Source: CAWKEY01 sp963848675
GTDB lineage: Bacteria; Pseudomonadota; Gammaproteobacteria; Methylococcales; Methylomonadaceae
Direction of reading: 5' to 3'
NCBI GenBank assembly: GCA_963848675.1
Contig: CAWKEY010000071.1
Span: 1-57,353 of the forward strand
DNA length: 57,353 bases
The notes under the pieces were generated by a model. The model saw nothing but the letters and a program-made list of their open reading frames with translations, did not search any database and was not told the DNA's origin. Shown here in pieces: positions 26,108 through 34,242 of the stretch. The stretch's first letter is position 1; each line of letters opens with the position of its first letter. Position numbers and translations under genes: made by a program.

Positions 26108-27088
26108 ATGATGAATATACATGAGCAAAAGCTACGCGAATTGGGACTGGCCGTCATTCAGGTGGAAACGCAGGCGGTTGCGGCTCTGGCTGAGCAGATT
26201 AACGATCAATTTGTTGCTGCCTGCCAGTTAATGTTCAATTGTCGCGGCCGGGTGGTTGTTACCGGCATGGGCAAATCGGGGCATATTGCCGGCAAGATTG
26301 CCGCAACTCTGGCCAGCACCGGTACGCCCGCTTTTTTTGTGCATCCGGGCGAAGCCAGTCACGGCGATTTGGGCATGATCACCAGGCAGGATGTGGTGCT
26401 GGCGTTGTCAAATTCCGGTGAAACCGGCGAAGTTTTAACAATATTGCCGATTATCAAGCGCTTGGGCGTGCCGTTAATTGCAATGACCGGGAATCCGGCA
26501 TCAACTATGGCTAGATTTGCCACGACACATATCAATGTGGGTGTTGAGCAGGAGGCGTGTCCGCTGGGGCTTGCGCCCACGTCCAGTACCACGGCGGCGC
26601 TGGTGATGGGCGATGCGCTGGCTGTGTCGTTGCTGGAAGCAAGGGGGTTTACCCGTGATGATTTTGCCTTGTCGCATCCCGGCGGCACTTTGGGGCGGCG
26701 GTTGTTATTGATGGTGAGCGACATCATGCATGTCGGCGATCAGGTGCCGTCAGTGCCGGAGACCGCGCTGATCAGTGCGGCCTTGCTGGAAATGACCGAG
26801 AAGAAACTGGGCATGACCGCGATTGTTGATGCTGGCCACAGGGTCATCGGAATTTTTACCGATGGTGATTTGCGGCGCATGCTGGGACGAAATCTGGATA
26901 TTCACAATACCGCGGTTACCGAAGTGATGACGCCGCATTGTGCTGTGATCCCTGCGGATATTCTGGCGGCCGAAGCCATGCGGATCATGGAGCAGAAAAA
27001 AATCAATGCGCTAATCGTGGTCGATGATCAGCAGCGCGCAATAGGGGCATTGAACATGCATGATTTGATTCAGGCTGGAATAGTGTAA
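26108..27088 (+). CDS. kdsD: Arabinose-5-phosphate isomerase
   Basis: A 326-residue enzyme converting ribulose 5-phosphate to arabinose 5-phosphate for Kdo synthesis. The SIS domain (about 35-170) has VVTGMGKSGHIAGKIAATLASTGTPAFFVHPGEASHGDLGMI, LALSNSGETGEV and the HPGGTLGRRL region; two CBS domains follow (VSDIMHVGDQVP and TEVMTPHCAVIP). A full-length family member. The stop and the kdsC ATG share a base (TAATG). First gene of the lipopolysaccharide/rpoN block. Confidence 0.95.
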   Translation: MMNIHEQKLRELGLAVIQVETQAVAALAEQINDQFVAACQLMFNCRGRVVVTGMGKSGHIAGKIAATLASTGTPAFFVHPGEASHGDLGMITRQDVVLALSNSGETGEVLTILPIIKRLGVPLIAMTGNPASTMARFATTHINVGVEQEACPLGLAPTSSTTAALVMGDALAVSLLEARGFTRDDFALSHPGGTLGRRLLLMVSDIMHVGDQVPSVPETALISAALLEMTEKKLGMTAIVDAGHRVIGIFTDGDLRRMLGRNLDIHNTAVTEVMTPHCAVIPADILAAEAMRIMEQKKINALIVVDDQQRAIGALNMHDLIQAGIV

Positions 27089-27630
27089 TGACAGAGACAG
27101 AACGAATGCAGCCGATACTGGAAAAAGCCAAAAGACTCAAATTGCTGATTCTGGATGTCGATGGGGTGCTTACCGATGGCAAGCTGTTTTTTGACAACGA
27201 AGGCAACGAATATAAGGCCTTTCATGCCCGTGATGGTCATGGCATCAAGCTGTTGCGGCAGACCGGTGTTGAGGTGGCGGTGATTTCCGGACGAAAATCA
27301 AATTCCGTGGCGTTACGCATGAAAAACCTGGGTATTGAGCATGTTTATCAGGGGCATGAAAACAAAATCGCCGCATTCCACGAAATCATTGAGAAAATGG
27401 CTATTCTGCCTGAGCAGGCGGCACATGTCGGTGATGATTTGCTGGATTTGCCGGTCATGATCCGAGTCGGCCTGGCCATTGCGGTTAATGATGCCAACTT
27501 TGCCGTCAAACAACGCGCCGACTGGTGCACGGCGTTGCCTGGCGGCTGTGGCGCCGTGCGCGAGGTCTGCGATTTGATCATGCAGGCACAGGGCCGGTTT
27601 GACGAAGTTGTGAACGCGTATTTGCAATGA
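27088..27630 (+). CDS. kdsC: 3-deoxy-D-manno-octulosonate 8-phosphate phosphatase
   Basis: A 180-residue HAD phosphatase of the small, capless C0 type that makes free Kdo. HAD motif I is LDVDGVLTDG (Asp23 nucleophile, Asp25), motif II VAVISGRKSN, motif III the Lys in HENKIAAF, and motif IV VGDDLLDLPVM. It is coupled to kdsD and its stop overlaps the lptC start (ATGA), matching the usual kdsD-kdsC-lptC order. Confidence 0.95.
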   Translation: MTETERMQPILEKAKRLKLLILDVDGVLTDGKLFFDNEGNEYKAFHARDGHGIKLLRQTGVEVAVISGRKSNSVALRMKNLGIEHVYQGHENKIAAFHEIIEKMAILPEQAAHVGDDLLDLPVMIRVGLAIAVNDANFAVKQRADWCTALPGGCGAVREVCDLIMQAQGRFDEVVNAYLQ

Positions 27631-28193
27631 TGCCACATGAATATAAACAGTATCTGTATTTGGCCGGTATCGCTGCAGCGAGCTGGGTGCTGGTTAAATT
27701 TACCGGGCCGGAGGAGGCTGAGCGCATATCGGCACCCGCCCACAGTGCCGATTATTTCAGTAAAGGCTACAGCAAATGGGAAATGGACGAGCGCGGCAAG
27801 TTAAACAGCAAATTGCTGGCCGACAGGATGGTTCATTACAGTGATGACGGCACTACCCATTTAGATAATCCGGTGATGTTTTTTTACAATGAGCAAACAC
27901 CGCCATGGATTATCAAATCAGAGACGGGGATACGTTCCGCGGATGGCAAGAACATCTTGCTCAACGGCAAGGTCAGCGTCGATAGAGCAGGGGCGAAAGG
28001 TATCAGGCAGCTTAAAATTAACACTACCAATGTAAGAGTACAGCCGGAAACCAGTTATGCAGAAACCGATGCGTGGGCCGAACTGATCAGTCCGCCCAAT
28101 GTGACCACAGGAACCGGAATGAAACTGACTTTTAGAGAGCCGATTCATCTGGAATTGCTCGCTAATGTGCGGGGAAAATATGAAACAAAATAA
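27627..28193 (+). CDS. lptC: LPS export protein LptC
   Basis: A 188-residue bitopic protein with one N-terminal helix (about residues 7-23, YLYLAGIAAASWVLVKF) and a periplasmic LptC/OstA-like beta fold (NSKLLADRMVHYSDDGTTHLDNPVMFFYNEQTPPWIIKSETGIRSADGKNILLNGKVSV). It links the LptB2FG transporter to LptA in the LPS bridge. Position between kdsC and lptA supports the call. Its final 14 bases overlap lptA. Confidence 0.93.
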   Translation: MMPHEYKQYLYLAGIAAASWVLVKFTGPEEAERISAPAHSADYFSKGYSKWEMDERGKLNSKLLADRMVHYSDDGTTHLDNPVMFFYNEQTPPWIIKSETGIRSADGKNILLNGKVSVDRAGAKGIRQLKINTTNVRVQPETSYAETDAWAELISPPNVTTGTGMKLTFREPIHLELLANVRGKYETK

Positions 28194-28695
28194 AAAACAG
28201 GCAATGCTTTGCTGCGCGATGTTATTGGCTTTGTACAGCTCATTTACCCTGGCTTTGGAGAGTGATGCTGAGCAGCCTATAACCATTGATTCCAATACGG
28301 CCACTTACGATGACAGAGCCGCCATTAGCACTTACACCGGCAATGTTATTACTGTGCAGGGGAGTATCCGGGTCAATTCCGACAAGCTGGTGGTGTACTT
28401 TGTCAATGGTGATGCTGAAAAGCTGGTGTTTACCGGCAACCCTGCCCGGTTTAAACAAACGCCCAGTGAAGGCGCTGAAGATATTACCGCCAAGGCCTTG
28501 ACCGGCGAGTATTATCCGAAAAAAAACCTGTTGATCCTGATGGATGAGGCTACCGTCTGGCAAGGCAATGGCACTTATGAGAGTAAACATATTGAATACG
28601 ACAGTAAAAATTCCGTGGTCAGGGCTGGGGATAAATCTTCCGATTCCAAGCGGGTTCGCGTCCAATTGAAACCAAAACCGAAAGCGGCAAAGTAG
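28180..28695 (+). CDS. lptA: Periplasmic LPS transport protein LptA
   Basis: A 171-residue exported protein from ATG 28180, with signal peptide MKQNKKQAMLCCAMLLALYS ending near LALES. The OstA/LptA domain runs from PITIDSNTATYDDRAAISTYTGNVITVQGSIRVNSDKL to ITAKALTGEYYPKKNLLILMDEATVWQGNGTYESKHIEYD. It oligomerises head-to-tail to bridge the periplasm. The C-terminus is strongly basic (VRVQLKPKPKAAK). A start at 28165 would place five polar residues before the signal. Confidence 0.93.
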   Translation: MKQNKKQAMLCCAMLLALYSSFTLALESDAEQPITIDSNTATYDDRAAISTYTGNVITVQGSIRVNSDKLVVYFVNGDAEKLVFTGNPARFKQTPSEGAEDITAKALTGEYYPKKNLLILMDEATVWQGNGTYESKHIEYDSKNSVVRAGDKSSDSKRVRVQLKPKPKAAK

Positions 28696-28698
28696 AAA

Positions 28699-29424
28699 AT
28701 GGCCAGACTCGCAGCAACACAGCTCATTAAAAGTTACAACAAACGCAATGTCGTCAACGGCGTCTCATTAGCCGTAAATGCCGGTGAGATTGTTGGCTTG
28801 CTGGGGCCTAACGGTGCCGGGAAAACCACCAGCTTCTATATGATGGTGGGGCTGATTAAGGCGGATTCAGGGGAGATCACGCTGGATGAACAACTCATTA
28901 CCCATCATCCCATGCACCTGCGTGCGCAACTGGGAATAGGTTATTTGCCGCAGGAGCCTTCGGTTTTTCGTAAACTGAGCGTGGCCGATAACTTGCGCGC
29001 CGTGCTGCAAATCCGGTCTGATTTGACGCGGGGCCAGGCTGAGCTGGTGATAGAGGAATTGCTGCAGGAATTTCATATTCTGCATCTGCGCAATCAAATT
29101 GCCTTGGGCTTGTCCGGCGGAGAGCGGCGCCGTGTTGAAATCGCCAGGGCCTTGGCGACAAATCCACAGTTTATTTTACTGGATGAGCCTTTTGCCGGCG
29201 TTGATCCCATCTCGGTAGAAGATATTAAAAAAATCATCGAGCATTTAAAAGAGCGTGGAATCGGTGTGTTGATTACTGAGCATAATGTCAGGGAAACATT
29301 AGGCATTTGCGATCGTGCGTATATACTTAACAACGGTCAGGTCATTGCAGAAGGCGGGGCCGAAGCTATCGTGACCAACGAGGAAGTGCGTAAGGTTTAT
29401 TTAGGCAATAACTTTAGCCTTTAA
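28699..29424 (+). CDS. lptB: LPS export ABC transporter ATPase LptB
   Basis: A 241-residue ABC ATPase. Walker A GPNGAGKTT (36-44), Q-loop YLPQEPSVFRKLSVADN, signature LSGGERRRVEIARAL, Walker B FILLDEPFAGVDPISVEDI and switch His in ITEHNVRETL; the QEPSVFRKL stretch is diagnostic for LptB. It powers LPS extraction with LptFG. It lies 3 bp after lptA and 33 bp before rpoN. Confidence 0.96.
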   Translation: MARLAATQLIKSYNKRNVVNGVSLAVNAGEIVGLLGPNGAGKTTSFYMMVGLIKADSGEITLDEQLITHHPMHLRAQLGIGYLPQEPSVFRKLSVADNLRAVLQIRSDLTRGQAELVIEELLQEFHILHLRNQIALGLSGGERRRVEIARALATNPQFILLDEPFAGVDPISVEDIKKIIEHLKERGIGVLITEHNVRETLGICDRAYILNNGQVIAEGGAEAIVTNEEVRKVYLGNNFSL

Positions 29425-29457
29425 CTCAAAAATACTTTTAGACGACTGTAGTACGGA

Positions 29458-30903
29458 ATGAAACAATCATTACATCTTAGGCTGGGCCAGCAACTGACGA
29501 TGACGCCGCAATTACAGCAGGCGATCAAGCTGCTGCAGTTGTCGACACTGGATTTGCAGCAGGAAATTCAGCAAGCGCTTGAGTCGAACATGATGCTGGA
29601 GATTAATGAGGAAGAAAATAACCTCGGTGAAGCGTTGGCAAAACCGGAAAAAAAACTGGATCATTCAGATTCGCAAACCAGCGAAGGCTCACAAACCGAG
29701 ATACCCGACGAACTACCCCTGGATTCATCCTGGGATGATGTCTATGAGAATGTCCAGGCATCGGCCCCTAATGGCGCAGAGACCAGCGAATTTGAAACGC
29801 AGCGCAGCAAGGCGTCAACTTTGCTCGATCATTTGTTGTGGCAGCTGGAATTGACCCGGTTTTCAGAACGCGATCATGCCATTGCCATGGCCATCATTGA
29901 TGAAGTCAATGAAGACGGCTATCTCAGGAGTTCTCCTGAGGACATCTTTCAGGGCTTGCAAAGCCAGTTCGACGATCTTGACTTGGACGAAGTCAAAGCG
30001 GTGCTGCATAGGGTGCAATATTTTGACCCGGCGGGTGTGGCGGCGATCGATTTAAGCGATTGCCTGCGTATTCAGTTACAGCAATTGCCCGAAGAGACGC
30101 CGTATAGGGATGAAGCCATGCTGCTGGTGACGCGTTATCTAGATTTTTTGGCCAGCCATGAGCAGTCAAAACTGATGCGCAAATTAGGCCTCACAGAACG
30201 GCAGCTGAATGCGGTTATTGCCTTGATCAGAACCCTGGACCCCAAGCCGGGCGCACAGATACAGGATTCGGATTCTGAATATGTGATACCAGATGTCTAT
30301 GTAGTCAAGCACAACGATATCTGGCAGGTTAATTTAAATCCCGATATTGCGCCTAAGTTGCGGATTAATCCTTTTTATTCGGCCATGATTAAACGGGCGG
30401 ATAACAGCAAAGATAACGCCTGTATGAAGGATCATTTGCAGGAAGCTCGATGGTTTATAAAAAGTCTGCACAGCCGTAATGATACCTTATTGCGTGTGGC
30501 TCGCAGTATTGTGGAAAAACAGACCGGTTTTCTTGAGCATGGCCCCATTGCCATGAAGCCCATGGTGCTCCGAGACATTGCCCAGGAGTTGGAGTTGCAC
30601 GAATCGACCATATCCAGGGTAACCACACAAAAATACATGCATACGCCCAATGGCATTGTTGAGTTTAAATATTTCTTTTCCAGCCATGTTTCAACAGAAG
30701 GAGGGGGGGAGTGTTCGGCAACAGCGATCAGGGCATTTATTAAAGAATTAATCGGAAATGAGAACCCGGCCAGGCCGTTAAGTGATAGTAAGATATCCGA
30801 TTTACTTAAAGAAAAAGGCATCAATGTTGCGAGAAGGACCATTGCCAAGTATCGTGAAGCGATGTTTATTTCTTCATCCAGTCAGCGCAAGCGCATTTTG
30901 TAG
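29458..30903 (+). CDS. rpoN: RNA polymerase sigma-54 factor
   Basis: A 481-residue sigma-54. Region I is the Gln- and Leu-rich N-terminus LRLGQQLTMTPQLQQAIKLLQLS; region II is acidic (about 50-110). The core-binding domain follows, then the helix-turn-helix segment LHESTISRVTTQKYMHTPNGIVEFKYFFSS. The RpoN box ARRTIAKYRE (458-467) contacts the -24 element. Sigma-54 needs enhancer-binding ATPases for initiation; none is encoded here. It stands in its usual place between lptB and hpf. Confidence 0.96.
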   Translation: MKQSLHLRLGQQLTMTPQLQQAIKLLQLSTLDLQQEIQQALESNMMLEINEEENNLGEALAKPEKKLDHSDSQTSEGSQTEIPDELPLDSSWDDVYENVQASAPNGAETSEFETQRSKASTLLDHLLWQLELTRFSERDHAIAMAIIDEVNEDGYLRSSPEDIFQGLQSQFDDLDLDEVKAVLHRVQYFDPAGVAAIDLSDCLRIQLQQLPEETPYRDEAMLLVTRYLDFLASHEQSKLMRKLGLTERQLNAVIALIRTLDPKPGAQIQDSDSEYVIPDVYVVKHNDIWQVNLNPDIAPKLRINPFYSAMIKRADNSKDNACMKDHLQEARWFIKSLHSRNDTLLRVARSIVEKQTGFLEHGPIAMKPMVLRDIAQELELHESTISRVTTQKYMHTPNGIVEFKYFFSSHVSTEGGGECSATAIRAFIKELIGNENPARPLSDSKISDLLKEKGINVARRTIAKYREAMFISSSSQRKRIL

Positions 30904-30960
30904 CGCCGACTGACAGCAAACCAAGCCATTATTAAACTAATTAAATAAAGGAGTTATTCC

Positions 30961-31251
30961 ATGCAAGTTAGTGTAACAGGTCATCATCTTGAGGTAACGG
31001 ATGCGTTAAAAACGCACATTGATTCAAAATTTGAAAAATTAGCCCGTCATTTTGATAGAGTTACTGATGTACACGTTATTTTAAGCGTAGAAAAATTGGT
31101 CCAAAAAGCGGAGGCAACTCTGCAACTGAGCGGTGCGAAATTGTTTGCTGAAGATCATCAGGAAGATATGTATGTTGCCATTGACAACATGGTGGACAAG
31201 CTGGATCGTCAAATTACCAAACATAAAGAAAAAACCGGAAGTCATCGCTAA
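30961..31251 (+). CDS. hpf: Ribosome hibernation promoting factor (short form)
   Basis: A 96-residue short HPF/YhbH protein beginning MQVSVTGHHLEVTDALKTHIDSKFEKLARHFD, with the KLVQKAEATL strand and the YVAIDNMVDKLDRQITKHKEK helix. It binds the 30S decoding region and promotes 100S dimers in resting cells. AAGGAG lies eight bases before the ATG. ptsN, normally next, is absent; a repeat element sits in its place before rapZ. Confidence 0.94.
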   Translation: MQVSVTGHHLEVTDALKTHIDSKFEKLARHFDRVTDVHVILSVEKLVQKAEATLQLSGAKLFAEDHQEDMYVAIDNMVDKLDRQITKHKEKTGSHR

Positions 31252-31259
31252 AGCAGGCG

Positions 31260-31308
31260 TAAGGTACAAGGTACAAAAAAGCAGCTTGAACCTTGTACCT
31301 TGAACCTA
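31260..31308. repeat. Heptamer hairpin between hpf and rapZ
   Basis: AAGGTACAAGG (31261-31271) is the exact complement of CCTTGTACCTT (31291-31301), with AAAAAAGCAG in the loop and a further TTGAACC on each side of the second arm. The heptamer units AAGGTAC and CCTTGAA match those at 0.97-1.07 kb and 19.84-19.92 kb. It ends nine bases before the rapZ ATG. Confidence 0.8.
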
Positions 31309-31316
31309 TTTAATTT

Positions 31317-32174
31317 ATGAAACTGTTAATCGTTAGCGGTCTTTCCGGCTCCGGCAAAAGTATTGCTTTAGAAACCCTGGAGGACTGTGGCTATTATTGT
31401 ATTGATAATTTGCCGGTGATCTTGCTGGAAGACTTTATCAATCACGTTATGCTGGCGGATAAAAACACTTATGCAAAAACCGCCATAGGCATTGATGCCA
31501 GAAATCAGAGCGAAAGCCTGATTAACTTTCCGGAAAGTCTGGAATTGATTCGCCGTAAAGGCATAGTTTGCGAGATTGTGTTCATGCAGGCCGAAGAGTC
31601 TGTGTTATTGAAGCGCTATAGCGAAACGCGCAGACGGCATCCGCTGACGGATGTGAACATTCCCCTCAAAGAAGCCTTGAAAATTGAAAAGGAAATGCTG
31701 ACGCCGGTCGCCAGATTTGCCAGTGTCGTCATAGATACCAGTCGAATGCACTACCATCAGTTGCAGGAGTTGATACGCGAGCGGGTCGGCGAACGGACTG
31801 CGCCCCACATTTCCTTGTTGTTTCAGTCGTTTGGCTTCAAACATGGGGTGCCCCTGGATGCCGATTTTGTGTTTGATGCCCGTACGTTGCCCAATCCCTA
31901 CTGGATTCCAGAGCTGCGCGGATTAACAGGAAAAGATCAGCCGATTATCGAATTTCTTCAGGGAGAAGCCTTGGTAATTGAATTTTTTCAGGATATTACC
32001 CGTTTTCTCCAGCGCTGGTTGCCGCGCTTTGCAGATGAAGGGCGCAGTTATTTGACTGTTGCCATCGGCTGTACAGGCGGGCAGCATCGATCGGTGTATC
32101 TGGTTGATGCGTTGGCCAAGCAGTTTAAAAGCCCCTCTCTTAATGTAATTATCCGGCACAGAGAATTACTATAA
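31317..32174 (+). CDS. rapZ: RNase adapter protein RapZ
   Basis: A 285-residue P-loop protein. Walker A is GLSGSGKS (8-15) in MKLLIVSGLSGSGKSIALETLEDCGYYCIDNLPVILL; the C-terminal domain has SFGFKHGVPLDADFVFDARTLPNPYW, LRGLTGKD and the family signature VAIGCTGGQHRSVYLVDAL. In enterobacteria RapZ senses glucosamine-6-phosphate and guides RNase E to GlmZ RNA. Whether such small RNAs exist here is unknown. Follows hpf; ptsN and npr are not nearby. Confidence 0.94.
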   Translation: MKLLIVSGLSGSGKSIALETLEDCGYYCIDNLPVILLEDFINHVMLADKNTYAKTAIGIDARNQSESLINFPESLELIRRKGIVCEIVFMQAEESVLLKRYSETRRRHPLTDVNIPLKEALKIEKEMLTPVARFASVVIDTSRMHYHQLQELIRERVGERTAPHISLLFQSFGFKHGVPLDADFVFDARTLPNPYWIPELRGLTGKDQPIIEFLQGEALVIEFFQDITRFLQRWLPRFADEGRSYLTVAIGCTGGQHRSVYLVDALAKQFKSPSLNVIIRHRELL

Positions 32175-32260
32175 GCTGATTTATAGGGCATTTCTTAACT
32201 GGAAATGAGCCCAATTCCGGCACCGGTTTTACTCATGCCCATACCTTATGGATACTACCT

Positions 32261-33619
32261 ATGGCAGCTACAGTAAAACAAGACAATAGCCGACTTCTGC
32301 TTAAGCAGGTAACAGGGTTGCTTAAACAGGGGTCGCTTTATCAAATTAGAAGTTTTATTCATAACTTATATCCCGCAGAAACTGCACATTTAATTGAATC
32401 GCTACAACCGGAAGAGAGGAAAAAGATCTGGGCAGTGATACCACCCAATATAATGGGTGAGATTTTAGTCTGTTTGCATGTCGAGGTCGCGGCAGGACTG
32501 ATAGATATTACCGACCGGAAAGATCTCATTAAAGCGGCCGAAAAGCTGGAGTCCGATGATCTGGTCGATCTATTGCACTCTCTGCCAGAGCCCTTGCATT
32601 CAAAGGTCATGGAATCGATTGGCGTACAGGAGCGCACCCGGTTGGAATCCGCTCTATCTTATGATGATCATACCGCCGGCGGATTAATGAGTCTCGATGT
32701 CCTGACGGTACGAGCCGATGTATCGTTGGCTGTGGTTTTGCGTTATTTGAGAAAGCGCGGCTCCATGCCCAGAGCCACGGATAATCTGATAGTTGTCGAC
32801 CGGAGGGATTTTTTTCAGGGCATATTGCCCTTGTCGGTTTTGGTGACTAAAAATCCGGCAGCCATGGTATCAGAATTAATGGATGCCAGTGTCTACGCTA
32901 TTCCTTACCAAATGCCCGCGGCAGACGTTGCCTTGTTATTTGAGCAGCGCGATATATTGTCTGCACCTGTCATTGCTGAAAACGGCAAATTGCTGGGCAG
33001 AATCACCGTGGATGATATCGTCGATGTCATACGCGAACAAGGTAATCACTCATTCATGAGCATGGCCGGACTGGATGAAGAGCAGGATATGTTCGCCCCG
33101 GTCATGACCAGTGCAAGACATCGCGCCATCTGGTTGGGTGTTAATTTGCTGACCGCGTTTCTGGCGTCCTGGGTGATTGGTTTGTTTGAAGCAACGCTCG
33201 ATCAAATTGTTGCCTTGGCCGTATTGATGCCTATTGTCGCCAGCATGGGTGGGATTGCCGGTAGCCAGACACTGACATTGGTGATTCGGGGCTTGGCTTT
33301 GCGGCAGATTGGCAGCGCCAATGCCACTAAATTATTTAAAAAAGAAATAGCTGTTGGCGCGGTAAATGGTATTCTGTGGGCGTTTGTGGTGGCGGTTATT
33401 GCGGGGACGTGGTTTCAAAGTGCCAGTATCGGTGCCTTATTAGGCAGCGCGATGGTGATCAATCTAATTTGCGCGGCGATTGCCGGTGCCACAATCCCAT
33501 TAATGCTGCAAAAGGTGGGCATTGATCCCGCGTTGGCAGGTGGAGTTTTATTGACCACCGTGACTGATGTGATTGGCTTTATGGCGTTTCTTGGCCTGGC
33601 AACCCTGTTTTTGATCTGA
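32261..33619 (+). CDS. mgtE: Magnesium transporter MgtE
   Basis: A 452-residue channel with the MgtE N domain (about 30-130, including HNLYPAETAHLIESLQPEERKKIWAVIP), two CBS domains (about 135-265, with SMPRATDNLIVVDR and LLGRITVDDIVDVIREQ), then five membrane helices from WLGVNLLTAFLASWVIGLFE. The pore motif region PIVASMGGIAGSQTLTLVIRGLAL and the ending DPALAGGVLLTTVTDVIGFMAFLGLATLFL are those of the family. The cytosolic domains close the channel when magnesium is high. Followed by a strong terminator. Confidence 0.95.
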   Translation: MAATVKQDNSRLLLKQVTGLLKQGSLYQIRSFIHNLYPAETAHLIESLQPEERKKIWAVIPPNIMGEILVCLHVEVAAGLIDITDRKDLIKAAEKLESDDLVDLLHSLPEPLHSKVMESIGVQERTRLESALSYDDHTAGGLMSLDVLTVRADVSLAVVLRYLRKRGSMPRATDNLIVVDRRDFFQGILPLSVLVTKNPAAMVSELMDASVYAIPYQMPAADVALLFEQRDILSAPVIAENGKLLGRITVDDIVDVIREQGNHSFMSMAGLDEEQDMFAPVMTSARHRAIWLGVNLLTAFLASWVIGLFEATLDQIVALAVLMPIVASMGGIAGSQTLTLVIRGLALRQIGSANATKLFKKEIAVGAVNGILWAFVVAVIAGTWFQSASIGALLGSAMVINLICAAIAGATIPLMLQKVGIDPALAGGVLLTTVTDVIGFMAFLGLATLFLI

Positions 33620-33639
33620 TCTGATAAAGAGGCGGTCGG

Positions 33640-33670
33640 GCCTGGCTGAAGTGCACAACTTCAGCCAGGC
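33640..33670 (+). terminator. Terminator-like hairpin after mgtE
   Basis: GCCTGGCTGAAG (33640-33651) and its exact complement CTTCAGCCAGGC (33659-33670) enclose the loop TGCACAA; TATTTT follows shortly after. It lies between the convergent mgtE and winged-helix genes and may serve both. Confidence 0.75.
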
Positions 33671-33739
33671 AATCCTATTTTCAGGCATAAAAAATTTAAT
33701 CGCTTTTTCAGGCAATTAAATTATGTCCCTGGGTTGTCA

Positions 33740-33937
33740 TTATTTCAATGATAAGGTTTCTGCGCGGCCTTTCAGCTCAATCACCAGCTTGTCTTCTTTC
33801 AACAGCCAGCCAATGGCGCGTTGAATATCGTTTTTGCCGATACCTGTTTCAGTGCTAATTTTAGTTACACTGGCTTCGCCGTTTTCATTCAGAAATTTCC
33901 AAATTTTGCCAGCAGCATCACCGATTACATCATTCAT
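33740..33937 (-). CDS. Small winged-helix protein (DUF2582)
   Basis: A 65-residue protein, MNDVIGDAAGKIWKFLNENG followed by EASVTKISTETGIGKNDIQRAIGWLLKEDKLVIELKGRAETLSLK. It matches the DUF2582 winged helix-turn-helix family: helix pair in TKISTETGIGKNDIQRAIGWL and a beta wing at the end. ATG 33937 has AAAGGTG eight bases before it; the GTG at 33946 is less likely. It may bind DNA, but no target is known. It lies downstream of minE on the same strand, 35 bp away. Confidence 0.8.
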   Translation of the reverse strand: MNDVIGDAAGKIWKFLNENGEASVTKISTETGIGKNDIQRAIGWLLKEDKLVIELKGRAETLSLK

Positions 33938-33972
33938 ATGGATCACCTTTAAGTTAGTAGGGGGTTAAAAAA

Positions 33973-34242
33973 TTAAGACTGCTTAAATTGATTATCAGGT
34001 AGCACGATATTTAATTCCAGGGTTTCCTGGTCTTCATCTTGTTCAAAGTTTACGGAGATGGCGTCCTGCTCTACGTTGACGTACTTGCGAATAACTTCCA
34101 TCAATTCTTTCTGTAACTGAGGAAGATAGGACGGTTGATGGCGGGAAGAACGTTCATGGGCTACCAGAATTTGCAATCTTTCTTTCGCAACCGAAGCCGA
34201 ACGTGGTTTAGTGGTTCTAAAATAATCCAGTAAACTCATCAT
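33973..34242 (-). CDS. minE: Cell division topological specificity factor MinE
   Basis: An 89-residue protein. The N-terminal membrane and MinD-binding part is LLDYFRTTKPRSASVAKERLQILVAHERS, followed by the dimerisation domain with LPQLQKELMEVIRKYVNVEQDAISVNFE. MinE stimulates the MinD ATPase and drives pole-to-pole oscillation, so that division occurs at mid-cell. The ATG overlaps the minD stop (ATGA). Confidence 0.95.
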   Translation of the reverse strand: MMSLLDYFRTTKPRSASVAKERLQILVAHERSSRHQPSYLPQLQKELMEVIRKYVNVEQDAISVNFEQDEDQETLELNIVLPDNQFKQS

